A stretch of DNA of 26,129 nucleotides from Thiofaba sp049322715 (GTDB lineage Bacteria; Pseudomonadota; Gammaproteobacteria; Halothiobacillales; Halothiobacillaceae), in assembly GCA_049322715.1 (NCBI GenBank), contig JBMOQP010000008.1, forward strand, positions 1 through 26,129. Direction: 5' to 3'. Under the pieces are notes generated by a model, which worked only from the letters and a program-made list of their open reading frames with translations, did not search any database and was not told the origin of the DNA. The position numbers were made by a program, and so were the translations under genes. Positions within the stretch are counted from its first letter, which is position 1. Every line of letters starts with the position of its first letter. Positions 1 through 6,301 of the stretch are shown here, in pieces.

Positions 1-351
1 GGAGGCGATGGTGAGGATGACGATGAAGCCGATCACCCACCAGGCGGACAGCACGTTGGAGGTGTACCAGAACGGGTCGTAGATGACCTGCACGAACAGC
101 AGCGGCGCGACCCCCACGAGGATCGCGACCGACAGCATGAACTTGGTCACCATGACCATGGACTGCGCCAGGCGGCGCTTGTGGGCATCGCCGCTGAGGG
201 CGCCCCAGAGGGTGAGCCCGGAGGCGCCGAGCATGATCTGCACGGCGGCGATGTGCAGGGCGAAGGTCACCACACCCAGGATCAGGAAGACCACCGGGTG
301 GGTCGGGACGCCTGCAACGTCCCGCAGTGCATACAGGGCTTGTGCGTCCAT
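1..351 (-). CDS. CydA-like membrane subunit, partial (3' end beyond the window)
   Basis: The first 117 codons of a membrane protein are visible; the gene runs off the left edge. It starts at ATG 351, three bases after the stop of the bd-like oxidase gene, so the two are probably co-transcribed. Three hydrophobic segments are visible, at about residues 20-45, 62-84 and 100-117. The first carries a histidine in the stretch ALHIAAVQIMLGASG. The order of features resembles the N-terminal half of the neighbouring bd-like subunit (a helix with His and small residues, then a helix ending in a WY-containing loop). I therefore infer a paralogous partner subunit of the same complex rather than a classical CydB. 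Function is inferred from fold resemblance and position only, since more than half of the protein may be missing. Confidence 0.6.
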   Translation of the reverse strand, partial: MDAQALYALRDVAGVPTHPVVFLILGVVTFALHIAAVQIMLGASGLTLWGALSGDAHKRRLAQSMVMVTKFMLSVAILVGVAPLLFVQVIYDPFWYTSNVLSAWWVIGFIVILTIAS

Positions 352-354
352 TGA

Positions 355-1758
355 TTACTCCTCTACGGATGCGGCCTGGGCCACGGCGCCTTTCTCGGCG
401 GCGTAACGCTGGGCCACGGTCTTGTCGGTCAGGGTGGCGAGATACACCGCCAGGGCCTCGGCCTCTTCATCCTTCATCGGGATCTTCGGCATGTACATGG
501 TGTTGCCGGTAGCGAGAGCCGCGAGCAGATAGGTCTTGATGGCCGGGATGTCGGTGTTGCCGCCCAAGTAGTTCTTCAACGGGCGGATGCCGGTCTCGGA
601 CAGGGAGTGGCAGTTCGAGCACATGGTGACCGCCAGCGCCTCGCCCACCTTGGCGGCGTTCTGCGGAGTGACCACGCGCAGCTCCTCAGGCATGAAGGCG
701 TGGGTCTTGAGCCAGCCATGCTCCTCGAGCACCGGGATCTCGCTCTTGATGCCCATGCCGGGCACGTCACGCGCGATCACCTGGTTGGAGTAAACGTACT
801 GGCCGGAGACATACGGCTTGCGGATGGACTCGCGCGCCACCTCTTCCGGCCACAGGCCGAACACCAGGATCGCGACCGTGGCCAGGCTGGCCACCGCGGT
901 GGTGATCATGCGCGGGGTGATGATCATCAGCACGAAGTAGACCAGCATGCCGCCGAGGATGGAGTACAGGCTCGGGGCGAACCAGGCCGGCAGGCGGTTC
1001 TCCATGATCAGGTGGGCGTACTCGGGCAGGGTCTCGAGGTACCAGCCGAACAGCGCGGCGCCGATGATGGTGGAGACGATGCCCATGATCGCCAGCCAGC
1101 GGTTCATCTGCGCGCGGAAGGCCTGGTCCTTGAAGCCCGAGGTCACGATGCTGCCCACCACGGCGGTGACGGCAAACATGAAGGCCGTGCGCATGGCCAG
1201 CTGGGCGAAGGTGTTGTCGCCATAGAAGCCGAGCAGGTAGCCGCCCTCGGTGAACCACTCCTCCTTGCCCGGCCACATCATGAAGCTCAGGATGCCGAGG
1301 ATGATGAGCATGGTGGTGTAGGAGGCGAGGCCAAGGATGATGGTGAGCTTGAGGTGGGTCTTCTGGTCCACCTTGCCGACCAGATAGGTCACCAGGTAGA
1401 CCCCGACCACCTCGATGACGAAGAAGACCCATTCGGTCGCCCACTTCCACACGAAGCTGTGGATCAGGGACGAGATACCGCGCGGACTCGCGACCGTGGT
1501 CGAATACCAGATGCCCGGCCCGGTGATTGAACCGAGGATGTAGGAAAACACCAGCAGGAACAGGCCGTATTTCTTGATGAAGTCAAGAAGCTCCGGCCTG
1601 TTCTGCCGGTAGGCGATGGTCGCGAGGGCCATGAAGAACAGCGCAGCACCGACCGAGGTGTGCGAGAACAGCACGTGGATGGTGGCGATGAGGCCGACCA
1701 CCCAGCCGCTCCCGATCCCCGGCTCGTACCAGGTGGGATAAAGACCGATCAGGTCCAT
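355..1758 (-). CDS. Cytochrome bd-like oxidoreductase subunit I with fused C-terminal cytochrome c domain
   Basis: 467 residues. The N-terminal 300 residues are hydrophobic and resemble the CydA core: H28 and H33 in the first helix, then a GSITGPGIWYSTT stretch (76-88) and glutamates E109 and E116 in WATEWVFFVIEVVG, the place of the paired acidic residues of CydA. From about residue 300 the protein becomes soluble and carries one c-type haem motif, CSNCH (380-384), with M423 or M428 as likely axial ligand. No long quinol-binding loop is visible, and the place of the CydA b558 histidine seems to hold arginine (R190). It probably belongs to a quinol-site-less branch of the bd superfamily that exchanges electrons through haem c. 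The donor and the reaction (oxygen or another acceptor) are not shown by the sequence. A good AGGAG ribosome site precedes ATG 1758. The partner subunit starts three bases after the stop. Confidence 0.75.
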   Translation of the reverse strand: MDLIGLYPTWYEPGIGSGWVVGLIATIHVLFSHTSVGAALFFMALATIAYRQNRPELLDFIKKYGLFLLVFSYILGSITGPGIWYSTTVASPRGISSLIHSFVWKWATEWVFFVIEVVGVYLVTYLVGKVDQKTHLKLTIILGLASYTTMLIILGILSFMMWPGKEEWFTEGGYLLGFYGDNTFAQLAMRTAFMFAVTAVVGSIVTSGFKDQAFRAQMNRWLAIMGIVSTIIGAALFGWYLETLPEYAHLIMENRLPAWFAPSLYSILGGMLVYFVLMIITPRMITTAVASLATVAILVFGLWPEEVARESIRKPYVSGQYVYSNQVIARDVPGMGIKSEIPVLEEHGWLKTHAFMPEELRVVTPQNAAKVGEALAVTMCSNCHSLSETGIRPLKNYLGGNTDIPAIKTYLLAALATGNTMYMPKIPMKDEEAEALAVYLATLTDKTVAQRYAAEKGAVAQAASVEE

Positions 1759-1845
1759 GCGTGACTCCTAGGTTGTATTGGATGCACCCGGCCATAAGCC
1801 GGCCAACAAACCTAAAAGCAGCCTTTATGCCAAAATCTAAGCCAC

Positions 1846-1858
1846 TGATTTTCAATCA
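1846..1858. promoter_or_regulatory. Inverted repeat upstream of the bd-like oxidase gene
   Basis: Perfect 5-bp inverted repeat TGATT-N3-AATCA, about 90 bp upstream of the bd-like oxidase start. It resembles an FNR/DNR half-site pair, but the spacing does not fit the usual TTGAT-N4-ATCAA. It could be an operator; the regulator is unknown. Apart from this and the terminator at 1935-1966, I see nothing definite in 1759-1993. Confidence 0.25.
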
Positions 1859-1934
1859 ATACGTCGCGCAAGGATCTCTATAACTGCGGCATATGGCGCA
1901 ACAATGGTGTGTCATTTCACGCATTCGCAGGGGC

Positions 1935-1966
1935 GCAAAAGCAGAAAGGCGACCCGAAGGTCGCCT
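1935..1966 (-). terminator. Rho-independent terminator after the msrAB fusion
   Basis: Perfect 8-bp stem AGGCGACC / GGTCGCCT with a CGAA loop (1947-1966). Read on the minus strand it is followed by TTTCTGCTTTTG (1946 down to 1935). It lies 27 bp after the msrAB stop and would separate the stress operon from the bd-like oxidase genes. Confidence 0.75.
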
Positions 1967-1993
1967 AGCGCTAGCCGGAAACCCGGGCCAGCG

Positions 1994-3268
1994 TCAGTCC
2001 TGGTCCGGGACGAACTTCAGCACATTGCCATTGATGCAGTAGCGCTTATGGGTCGGCGGCGGACCATCGTCGAACACGTGGCCGAGGTGGATGCCCGAGC
2101 TTGCGCTGCGCACCTCGACGCGGCGCATGCCGTGCGAAAGATCCTCGTGCAACGTGATCGCCCCCTCGACGGGGTTGAAGAAGCTCGGCCAGCCGGTGCC
2201 ACTATCGAACTTGGCATCCGAGCGGAAAAGCGGCGCGCCGGTGATGGGGTCGACGAATGTCCCCGGGCGCTTCTCGTCCAGGTGCGAACCGGTGAAGGGG
2301 CGCTCGGTCCCCTGCTCGAAGGCGATCCTCTGCTGCTCCGGCGTCAGCAGTTGGAAGCCGAGCCACTTCCAGAAGCGATCCTTGTCGCCGTTGTAGCCGG
2401 TGTAGCGCGAGACCTCCCTGCCCTTTTCGAACAGCACGATGGTGGGGGTGGCGAACAGCGCCTTTTCGAGCTTCCACCCCTTGGGCGGGTTCGGGTCGAG
2501 GGTCGTGACAATCGGCGTTGCGGCCTTCCATCCGTCCAGAACCTCGGCATGGAACTGCTTGCAGAAAGGGCAGTCTTCCGCCTCGAACACGATCAGCTGG
2601 CGGTCGAACCGCAGCTTGGCAACATCCAGCGGGGGCGGCGCCGCCCTGGCCGAACCGCCCGGATAGGTCACACCGGTCCCGCCCAGGCCGCAATAGCCCT
2701 GGGGATTCTTCTTCAGGTAGTCCTGATGGTAGTCCTCGGCGCGGTTGTAGTTGCGCAGCGGGGCAATCTCTGTGGTGATGCGGCCGCGCCCCGCCTTGTC
2801 CAGCGCCTGCTGATAGGTATCGCGCGTCTCCAGTGCCACCGCTTTCTGCCGCTCGGAGGTGTAGTAGATGGCGCTGCGGTAGTTGCTGCCGACGTCATTG
2901 CCCTGTCGGTCGCCCTGGGTCGGGTCGTGGCTCTCCCAGAACCGGATGAGGACGGTCTTGAGGTCGACCCGGGCCGGATCGAAGGTCACCTTGACCACCT
3001 CGGCGTGGTTTCGCATCCGGGCCGCGCCACGCCGGAGTTCCTTCTCGAGGCCGAGCACGTCGTGATAGCCCGCCTTTTCCGCATCGCCGCCGGCGTAGCC
3101 GGACTCGACGTCGAGCACGCCGGGGATCTCTCCCATGCGCTTCTCCGCCCCCCAGAAGCAGCCCATGCCGAGCACGATGGATTCGGTTTTGGCGGACGCC
3201 GCCAGAGGCATGACCATGATCAGTCCTCCCAGGACCATCCCGATGATTCGTTGGATAATGGATAACAT
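1994..3268 (-). CDS. msrAB: Exported MsrA-thioredoxin-MsrB fusion, peptide methionine sulfoxide reductase
   Basis: 424 residues. A signal peptide covers about 1-26 (hydrophobic core, cleavage near AASA), so the enzyme should act outside the cytoplasm. The MsrA domain (about 29-205) has the catalytic GCFWG motif (C37) and a recycling C193 in YCGLGG. A thioredoxin-like domain (about 218-305) has the CPFC redox site (C233/C236). The MsrB domain (about 308-420) has the catalytic RYCING motif (C411). In MsrB the usual resolving cysteine of SGCGWPSF is threonine (T358), and the zinc CxxC pairs are absent, so C411 is probably reduced by another partner, perhaps the internal thioredoxin fold. It repairs both S and R methionine sulfoxide in proteins. 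It is the last gene of the sigma/anti-sigma operon, 56 bp after the anti-sigma stop. The ATG has no clear ribosome site; M18 has GGAGGA upstream but would lose the signal peptide, so the longer start is kept. Confidence 0.9.
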   Translation of the reverse strand: MLSIIQRIIGMVLGGLIMVMPLAASAKTESIVLGMGCFWGAEKRMGEIPGVLDVESGYAGGDAEKAGYHDVLGLEKELRRGAARMRNHAEVVKVTFDPARVDLKTVLIRFWESHDPTQGDRQGNDVGSNYRSAIYYTSERQKAVALETRDTYQQALDKAGRGRITTEIAPLRNYNRAEDYHQDYLKKNPQGYCGLGGTGVTYPGGSARAAPPPLDVAKLRFDRQLIVFEAEDCPFCKQFHAEVLDGWKAATPIVTTLDPNPPKGWKLEKALFATPTIVLFEKGREVSRYTGYNGDKDRFWKWLGFQLLTPEQQRIAFEQGTERPFTGSHLDEKRPGTFVDPITGAPLFRSDAKFDSGTGWPSFFNPVEGAITLHEDLSHGMRRVEVRSASSGIHLGHVFDDGPPPTHKRYCINGNVLKFVPDQD

Positions 3269-3324
3269 GAGGTTGTACCTGTGTTATAGCCCGGTCGGGC
3301 CGGAAGCCCCACCGGACGAAGGGT

Positions 3325-4128
3325 TCAGCGCGAACGCAGCTGGGCGTGGACCACCTGCGCCACACGTGCCAGTTCTCCTTTGTCCGCACCGGCCGAGATG
3401 GCATAACCCATGCCCTGTTCCACCCAGAAGAACACCCCGATGGGGCCTTCTTCCGCGAACTGGAAGGCCGTTTCCGCCCCGTCTCGCGTTTCGTGCGAGA
3501 CATAGAGGGTCAGGCGCTTGCCCGAAACGTCGTGGTACATGAACTGGGCCACCGGCCCGTCGGCACCGGGCAACAGGCGCCCGCCGATCAGCTCGTAACC
3601 GAGCACGCCCAGCGTGGGTGGCCGGAGCGGGACACCCAGGCGCTTGGACAACCAGGTGACCAGCTGCTCCTCCTGCTCGGCCCCGATCTCGACCGGCCGC
3701 CGCACGTCCGGGCTATAGACGGCGTGGGCAACCGCGGCACGACGCGCAAGACCGGCGGCAGGCGTGACCACCGGCCTGGGCATGGCGGCGGGGGTCTGGG
3801 CGACGAGCGGTGCGTGGGCAGGCGTCTCCCCGTGCAGGATCCAGCCGGAGACCCCGCCCACACCGAGTGAGAGCAGCATGACCGCCGCCTGCGCGAAGAG
3901 TGCGCCGCGCCGCCGCGGAGAGGGTAGGAGATGCGCGGGCACGGGCTCGTCCAGCACCGGATCGAACAGCGCGCGGAGAGCCTCGTTCTGCTGCCGGTAG
4001 GCCTGCACGCGGGCCGCCTCGCGCGGCCGGGCAGCCAGCCAGGCCTCGACCTCGGCTCGCCGGCCCGGGGGGAGTTGTTCGTCGACGTAAGCCTGCAGAT
4101 CAGCTTCGGTGAGGTGCGGATCGGTCAT
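3325..4128 (-). CDS. Single-pass membrane anti-sigma factor
   Basis: 267 residues. The N-terminal cytoplasmic part (about 1-76) is charged and helical and begins like many anti-sigma domains (LTEADLQAYVDEQL, 6-19). One membrane helix spans about 77-98. A C-terminal domain of about 165 residues should lie in the periplasm. There are no cysteines, so this is not a zinc-binding (HxxxCxxC) anti-sigma factor. The start overlaps the stop of the ECF sigma gene by ATGA (4125-4128), the usual arrangement for a sigma/anti-sigma pair made in equal amounts. The inferred role is to hold the sigma factor at the membrane until an envelope signal releases it. The signal cannot be read from the sequence, but the downstream Msr fusion suggests oxidants. 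Confidence 0.85.
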   Translation of the reverse strand: MTDPHLTEADLQAYVDEQLPPGRRAEVEAWLAARPREAARVQAYRQQNEALRALFDPVLDEPVPAHLLPSPRRRGALFAQAAVMLLSLGVGGVSGWILHGETPAHAPLVAQTPAAMPRPVVTPAAGLARRAAVAHAVYSPDVRRPVEIGAEQEEQLVTWLSKRLGVPLRPPTLGVLGYELIGGRLLPGADGPVAQFMYHDVSGKRLTLYVSHETRDGAETAFQFAEEGPIGVFFWVEQGMGYAISAGADKGELARVAQVVHAQLRSR

Positions 4129-4628
4129 TTGACCACCTTCAGCGGAACAATCTGGGAACGGCCCTCCAGCAGGGTGCGCAGGCGCTCCCTCCCGCGGGCC
4201 AGGCGCGACATGAGCGTGCCCGGCGGAATGCCGAGCGCGCGTGCCGCATCCTTGTAGGTCATCTGCTCCACGGCCACGAGCAACAACACCTCGCGCTGCT
4301 CAAGGGGCAGCAGGCGCAGGGCGCCCTGCAGGTCGTGCATGTCGCTCATGTCATCCTGCGTGGCGCGCACCGGGATCTCGACATCGAGCTCATCCAGCGA
4401 CACGGTCGCACCGTGGCGGCGGCGCAACTGATCGATATGGAGGTTGTGCATGATGCCGAACAGCCAGGGGCGCAAAGCCGCGCCCCGTTGCCAGAGGTGG
4501 ATCTTGCTCCAGGCGCGTTCGAGGGTGTCCTGCACCAGGTCATCCGCAGCCCCGCCATCCCCGACCAGGGCGCGTGCATAGCGCCGCAGGCGGGGGATGC
4601 AGGCCGCGATTTCGCCGTTCAGATCCAT
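4125..4628 (-). CDS. ECF-family RNA polymerase sigma factor
   Basis: 167 residues with the two ECF domains: sigma region 2 (about 7-73, including DDLVQDTLERAW and RPWLFGIMHNLHIDQLRRR) and sigma region 4 (about 99-152, including LPLEQREVLLLVAVEQMTYKDAA and the helix-turn-helix IPPGTLMSRLARGRERL). No region 3 and no extra C-terminal domain. GGAG lies 8 bases before the ATG. The gene overlaps the anti-sigma gene by 4 bp and follows the SnoaL-like gene by 30 bp. It probably directs its own operon from the promoter at 5150-5178. I could not assign the ECF subgroup. Confidence 0.92.
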   Translation of the reverse strand: MDLNGEIAACIPRLRRYARALVGDGGAADDLVQDTLERAWSKIHLWQRGAALRPWLFGIMHNLHIDQLRRRHGATVSLDELDVEIPVRATQDDMSDMHDLQGALRLLPLEQREVLLLVAVEQMTYKDAARALGIPPGTLMSRLARGRERLRTLLEGRSQIVPLKVVK

Positions 4629-4658
4629 GAGTCACTCCCGGCCATGACGCGGCGGCGT

Positions 4659-5090
4659 TCAGTTCGCCCCCATGGGCAGGTCGGGGGCGATCTGCCAGGT
4701 CTCGGCCAGCAGCTTGCCGTCCCGGTAGGTCAGCACATACCGCACCTTGATCTTCTGCTTGCCCTCGAACTGGACGTTCGCGGTCACGGTCGCCCCCTTC
4801 GGGTTGGCCGCCTCCTCAAGCTTTTCCACCGTCACCTTCAGCGCTCCCTGGGATCGGGTGAACTTCTGCCACACCGCGCCGATCGCCTCGGCGCCGTCAT
4901 ACACGCCATCCAGCGGCCCGCCGATCCAATAGAGGCGCGAGTCCGCGCCGTATTCCGCGGCAAGCTGTTCGAGGTTGGCGCTGCCGATGGACTCGAAATG
5001 CTTGCGCGCATCGTCCGACGGCCCTGCCAGGACCGCCGTGGACAGCATCATCAGCCCCCCCAGGACACCGCTCATCGCCTTCATGTTCAT
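4659..5090 (-). CDS. Secreted SnoaL/NTF2-like protein
   Basis: 143 residues from ATG 5090, which has AGGAG 9 bases upstream; a further upstream in-frame ATG (5132) has no such site. A signal peptide is clear (hydrophobic 7-21, cleavage after AVLA at residue 22). The mature part has a small alpha+beta pattern typical of the SnoaL/NTF2 fold: an N-terminal helix (DDARKHFESI), YWIGGPLDGVYDGAEAIGAVWQKF in the middle, and late strands ending in AETWQIA. No cysteines and no obvious catalytic set. First gene of the stress operon, just after the ECF-type promoter. Small secreted NTF2-fold proteins often accompany ECF sigma factors. Whether this one binds a ligand, acts as an enzyme, or senses for the anti-sigma factor is not known. 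Confidence 0.8.
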   Translation of the reverse strand: MNMKAMSGVLGGLMMLSTAVLAGPSDDARKHFESIGSANLEQLAAEYGADSRLYWIGGPLDGVYDGAEAIGAVWQKFTRSQGALKVTVEKLEEAANPKGATVTANVQFEGKQKIKVRYVLTYRDGKLLAETWQIAPDLPMGAN

Positions 5091-5149
5091 GATCTTCGCT
5101 CCTCTCGACGGGAAATCGTTGCGTGACGACATCAGGCGTCACACCCACG

Positions 5150-5178
5150 TATACGAGCAAAAGAAGGAAGTTATTCCC
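5150..5178 (-). promoter_or_regulatory. ECF-type promoter of the SnoaL-sigma-anti-sigma-msrAB operon
   Basis: On the minus strand the -35 element is GGGAATAA (5178-5171) and the -10 element is CGTATA (5155-5150), with 17 bases between GGAAT and CGTATA. This matches the general ECF pattern (GGAA.. then CGT..) and lies about 60 bp before the SnoaL start. It is probably recognised by the sigma factor encoded two genes down. The pairing is inferred from sequence and position. Confidence 0.6.
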
Positions 5179-5186
5179 GACGAACG

Positions 5187-5210
5187 AAAAAAAACGGCCC
5201 GCAGGCCGTT
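5187..5210 (-). terminator. Rho-independent terminator of the sigma-54 activator gene
   Basis: Perfect 7-bp stem AACGGCC / GGCCGTT (5193-5210) with a four-base loop. Read on the minus strand it is followed by eight T (5194-5187). It sits 24 bp after the activator stop and only about 8 bp before the ECF -35 box, so it insulates the stress operon from read-through. Confidence 0.9.
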
Positions 5211-5234
5211 CGAAGGAGAGTGCGCCCGGCCCTC

Positions 5235-6191
5235 TCAGGCCAGCGCGAACTTTTTCAGGCGGTACAGCAGGGTGTCGCGGGTGATGCCGAGCAGGCGGGC
5301 GGCGCGGCTTTTGTTACCGCGCGAGCGCTCCAGGGCCTGGCGGATCATCTCCGACTCCAGCCATTCGAGGTCGACCCCCTCCTCCGGCAGGAGGAAGCCA
5401 TTGCCTCCCATGGCCACCTTGCCCGCGGCCTGGGTAATCTCTCGCGGCAGGTTGCCCACCTCGACCGCGCGGCCGTGGAACAGCACCACCAGGCGCTCGG
5501 CCAGGTTGCGGAGCTCGCGCACGTTGCCCGGCCAGCGGTGGCGACGCAGGACGGCGCGCGCCTCCTGGCTGAGCTGCGGCATCGGCACACCGTGCTCGCC
5601 GGCGAAGTGCAGCAGGAAACGGTTGAGCAGCATGTCGATGTCGCCGCTGCGCTCGCGCAGGGCGGGCAGCTCCAGCGGCACCACCTGCAGGCGGTAGTAG
5701 AGGTCCTCGCGGAAGCGCCCCTCGCGCACAAGCGCGGCAAGGTCCTGGTGGGTGGCAGCGATCACGCGCACGTCCGCCTGCAGCACGCGGCTGTCGCCCA
5801 CCGGCATGCACTCGCCCGACTCGAGGAAACGAAGCAGCTTGGCCTGCGCGGCCAACGGCAGTTCGCCCACCTCGTCGAGGAAGAGGGTGCCGCCGTGCGC
5901 ACTGCGCACATGGCCGGGGCGATCCTCCAGCGCGCCGGTGAAGGCACCGCGCTTGTGGCCGAACAGCTCGGACTCTACCAGCGACTCCGGCAGGGCGGCG
6001 CAGTTGAGGGCGACGAAGGGGCCGCCCGCACGCGGGCTGGCTTCGTGCAGGGCGCGGGCCATCAGGTCCTTGCCGGTGCCGGTCTCGCCGGTCAACAGCA
6101 CGGTCACATCCGTGCGGGCGACAATCTGGGCGGAACGGATGACGGTTTCCAGCAGCGGGGACTGGGTGACGATGCGTGCAAAGGAGTTCAT
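5235..6191 (-). CDS. Sigma-54-dependent activator, AAA+ plus Fis-type HTH, no sensor domain
   Basis: 318 residues from ATG 6191 (GGAGG six bases upstream; an ATG 78 bases further up has no site). The AAA+ domain starts almost at once: Walker A GETGTGKD (35-42), the sigma-54 contact loop GAFTGA (82-87), Walker B GGTLFLDE (100-107), and WPGNVREL (220-227). A Fis-type helix-turn-helix ends the protein (about 291-313, NKSRAARLLGITRDTLLYRL). There is no receiver, GAF, PAS or V4R domain, so the layout is that of PspF: activity would be set by a partner protein rather than by a built-in sensor. No psp-like genes are nearby, so the target is unknown. It is divergent from cca; the 110-bp gap holds two palindromes that may be operators. 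Confidence 0.9.
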   Translation of the reverse strand: MNSFARIVTQSPLLETVIRSAQIVARTDVTVLLTGETGTGKDLMARALHEASPRAGGPFVALNCAALPESLVESELFGHKRGAFTGALEDRPGHVRSAHGGTLFLDEVGELPLAAQAKLLRFLESGECMPVGDSRVLQADVRVIAATHQDLAALVREGRFREDLYYRLQVVPLELPALRERSGDIDMLLNRFLLHFAGEHGVPMPQLSQEARAVLRRHRWPGNVRELRNLAERLVVLFHGRAVEVGNLPREITQAAGKVAMGGNGFLLPEEGVDLEWLESEMIRQALERSRGNKSRAARLLGITRDTLLYRLKKFALA

Positions 6192-6213
6192 GCGAGCCTC
6201 CACATCAAGCAAA

Positions 6214-6255
6214 CTGTTCGGAACAGTATGCCATGCGACTGAGTGATATAACTCA
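6214..6255. promoter_or_regulatory. Two palindromes between the sigma-54 activator and cca
   Basis: CTGTTC-G-GAACAG (6214-6226) and TGAGT-N6-ACTCA (6240-6255) lie 22-65 bp upstream of the activator start and 47 bp or more before cca. Both are perfect inverted repeats. Either could be an operator for the activator gene or for cca. Spacing in the first (CTGT-N5-ACAG) does not fit LexA. Confidence 0.35.
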
Positions 6256-6301
6256 ATTTTATAGCACATCCATGTGATTTCATCGAGGAGCCTTCCCGGG
6301 A

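Noticed and set aside
6214..6226. LexA (SOS) box
   Set aside because: The arms fit CTGT..ACAG, but the spacer is 5 rather than 8 bases.
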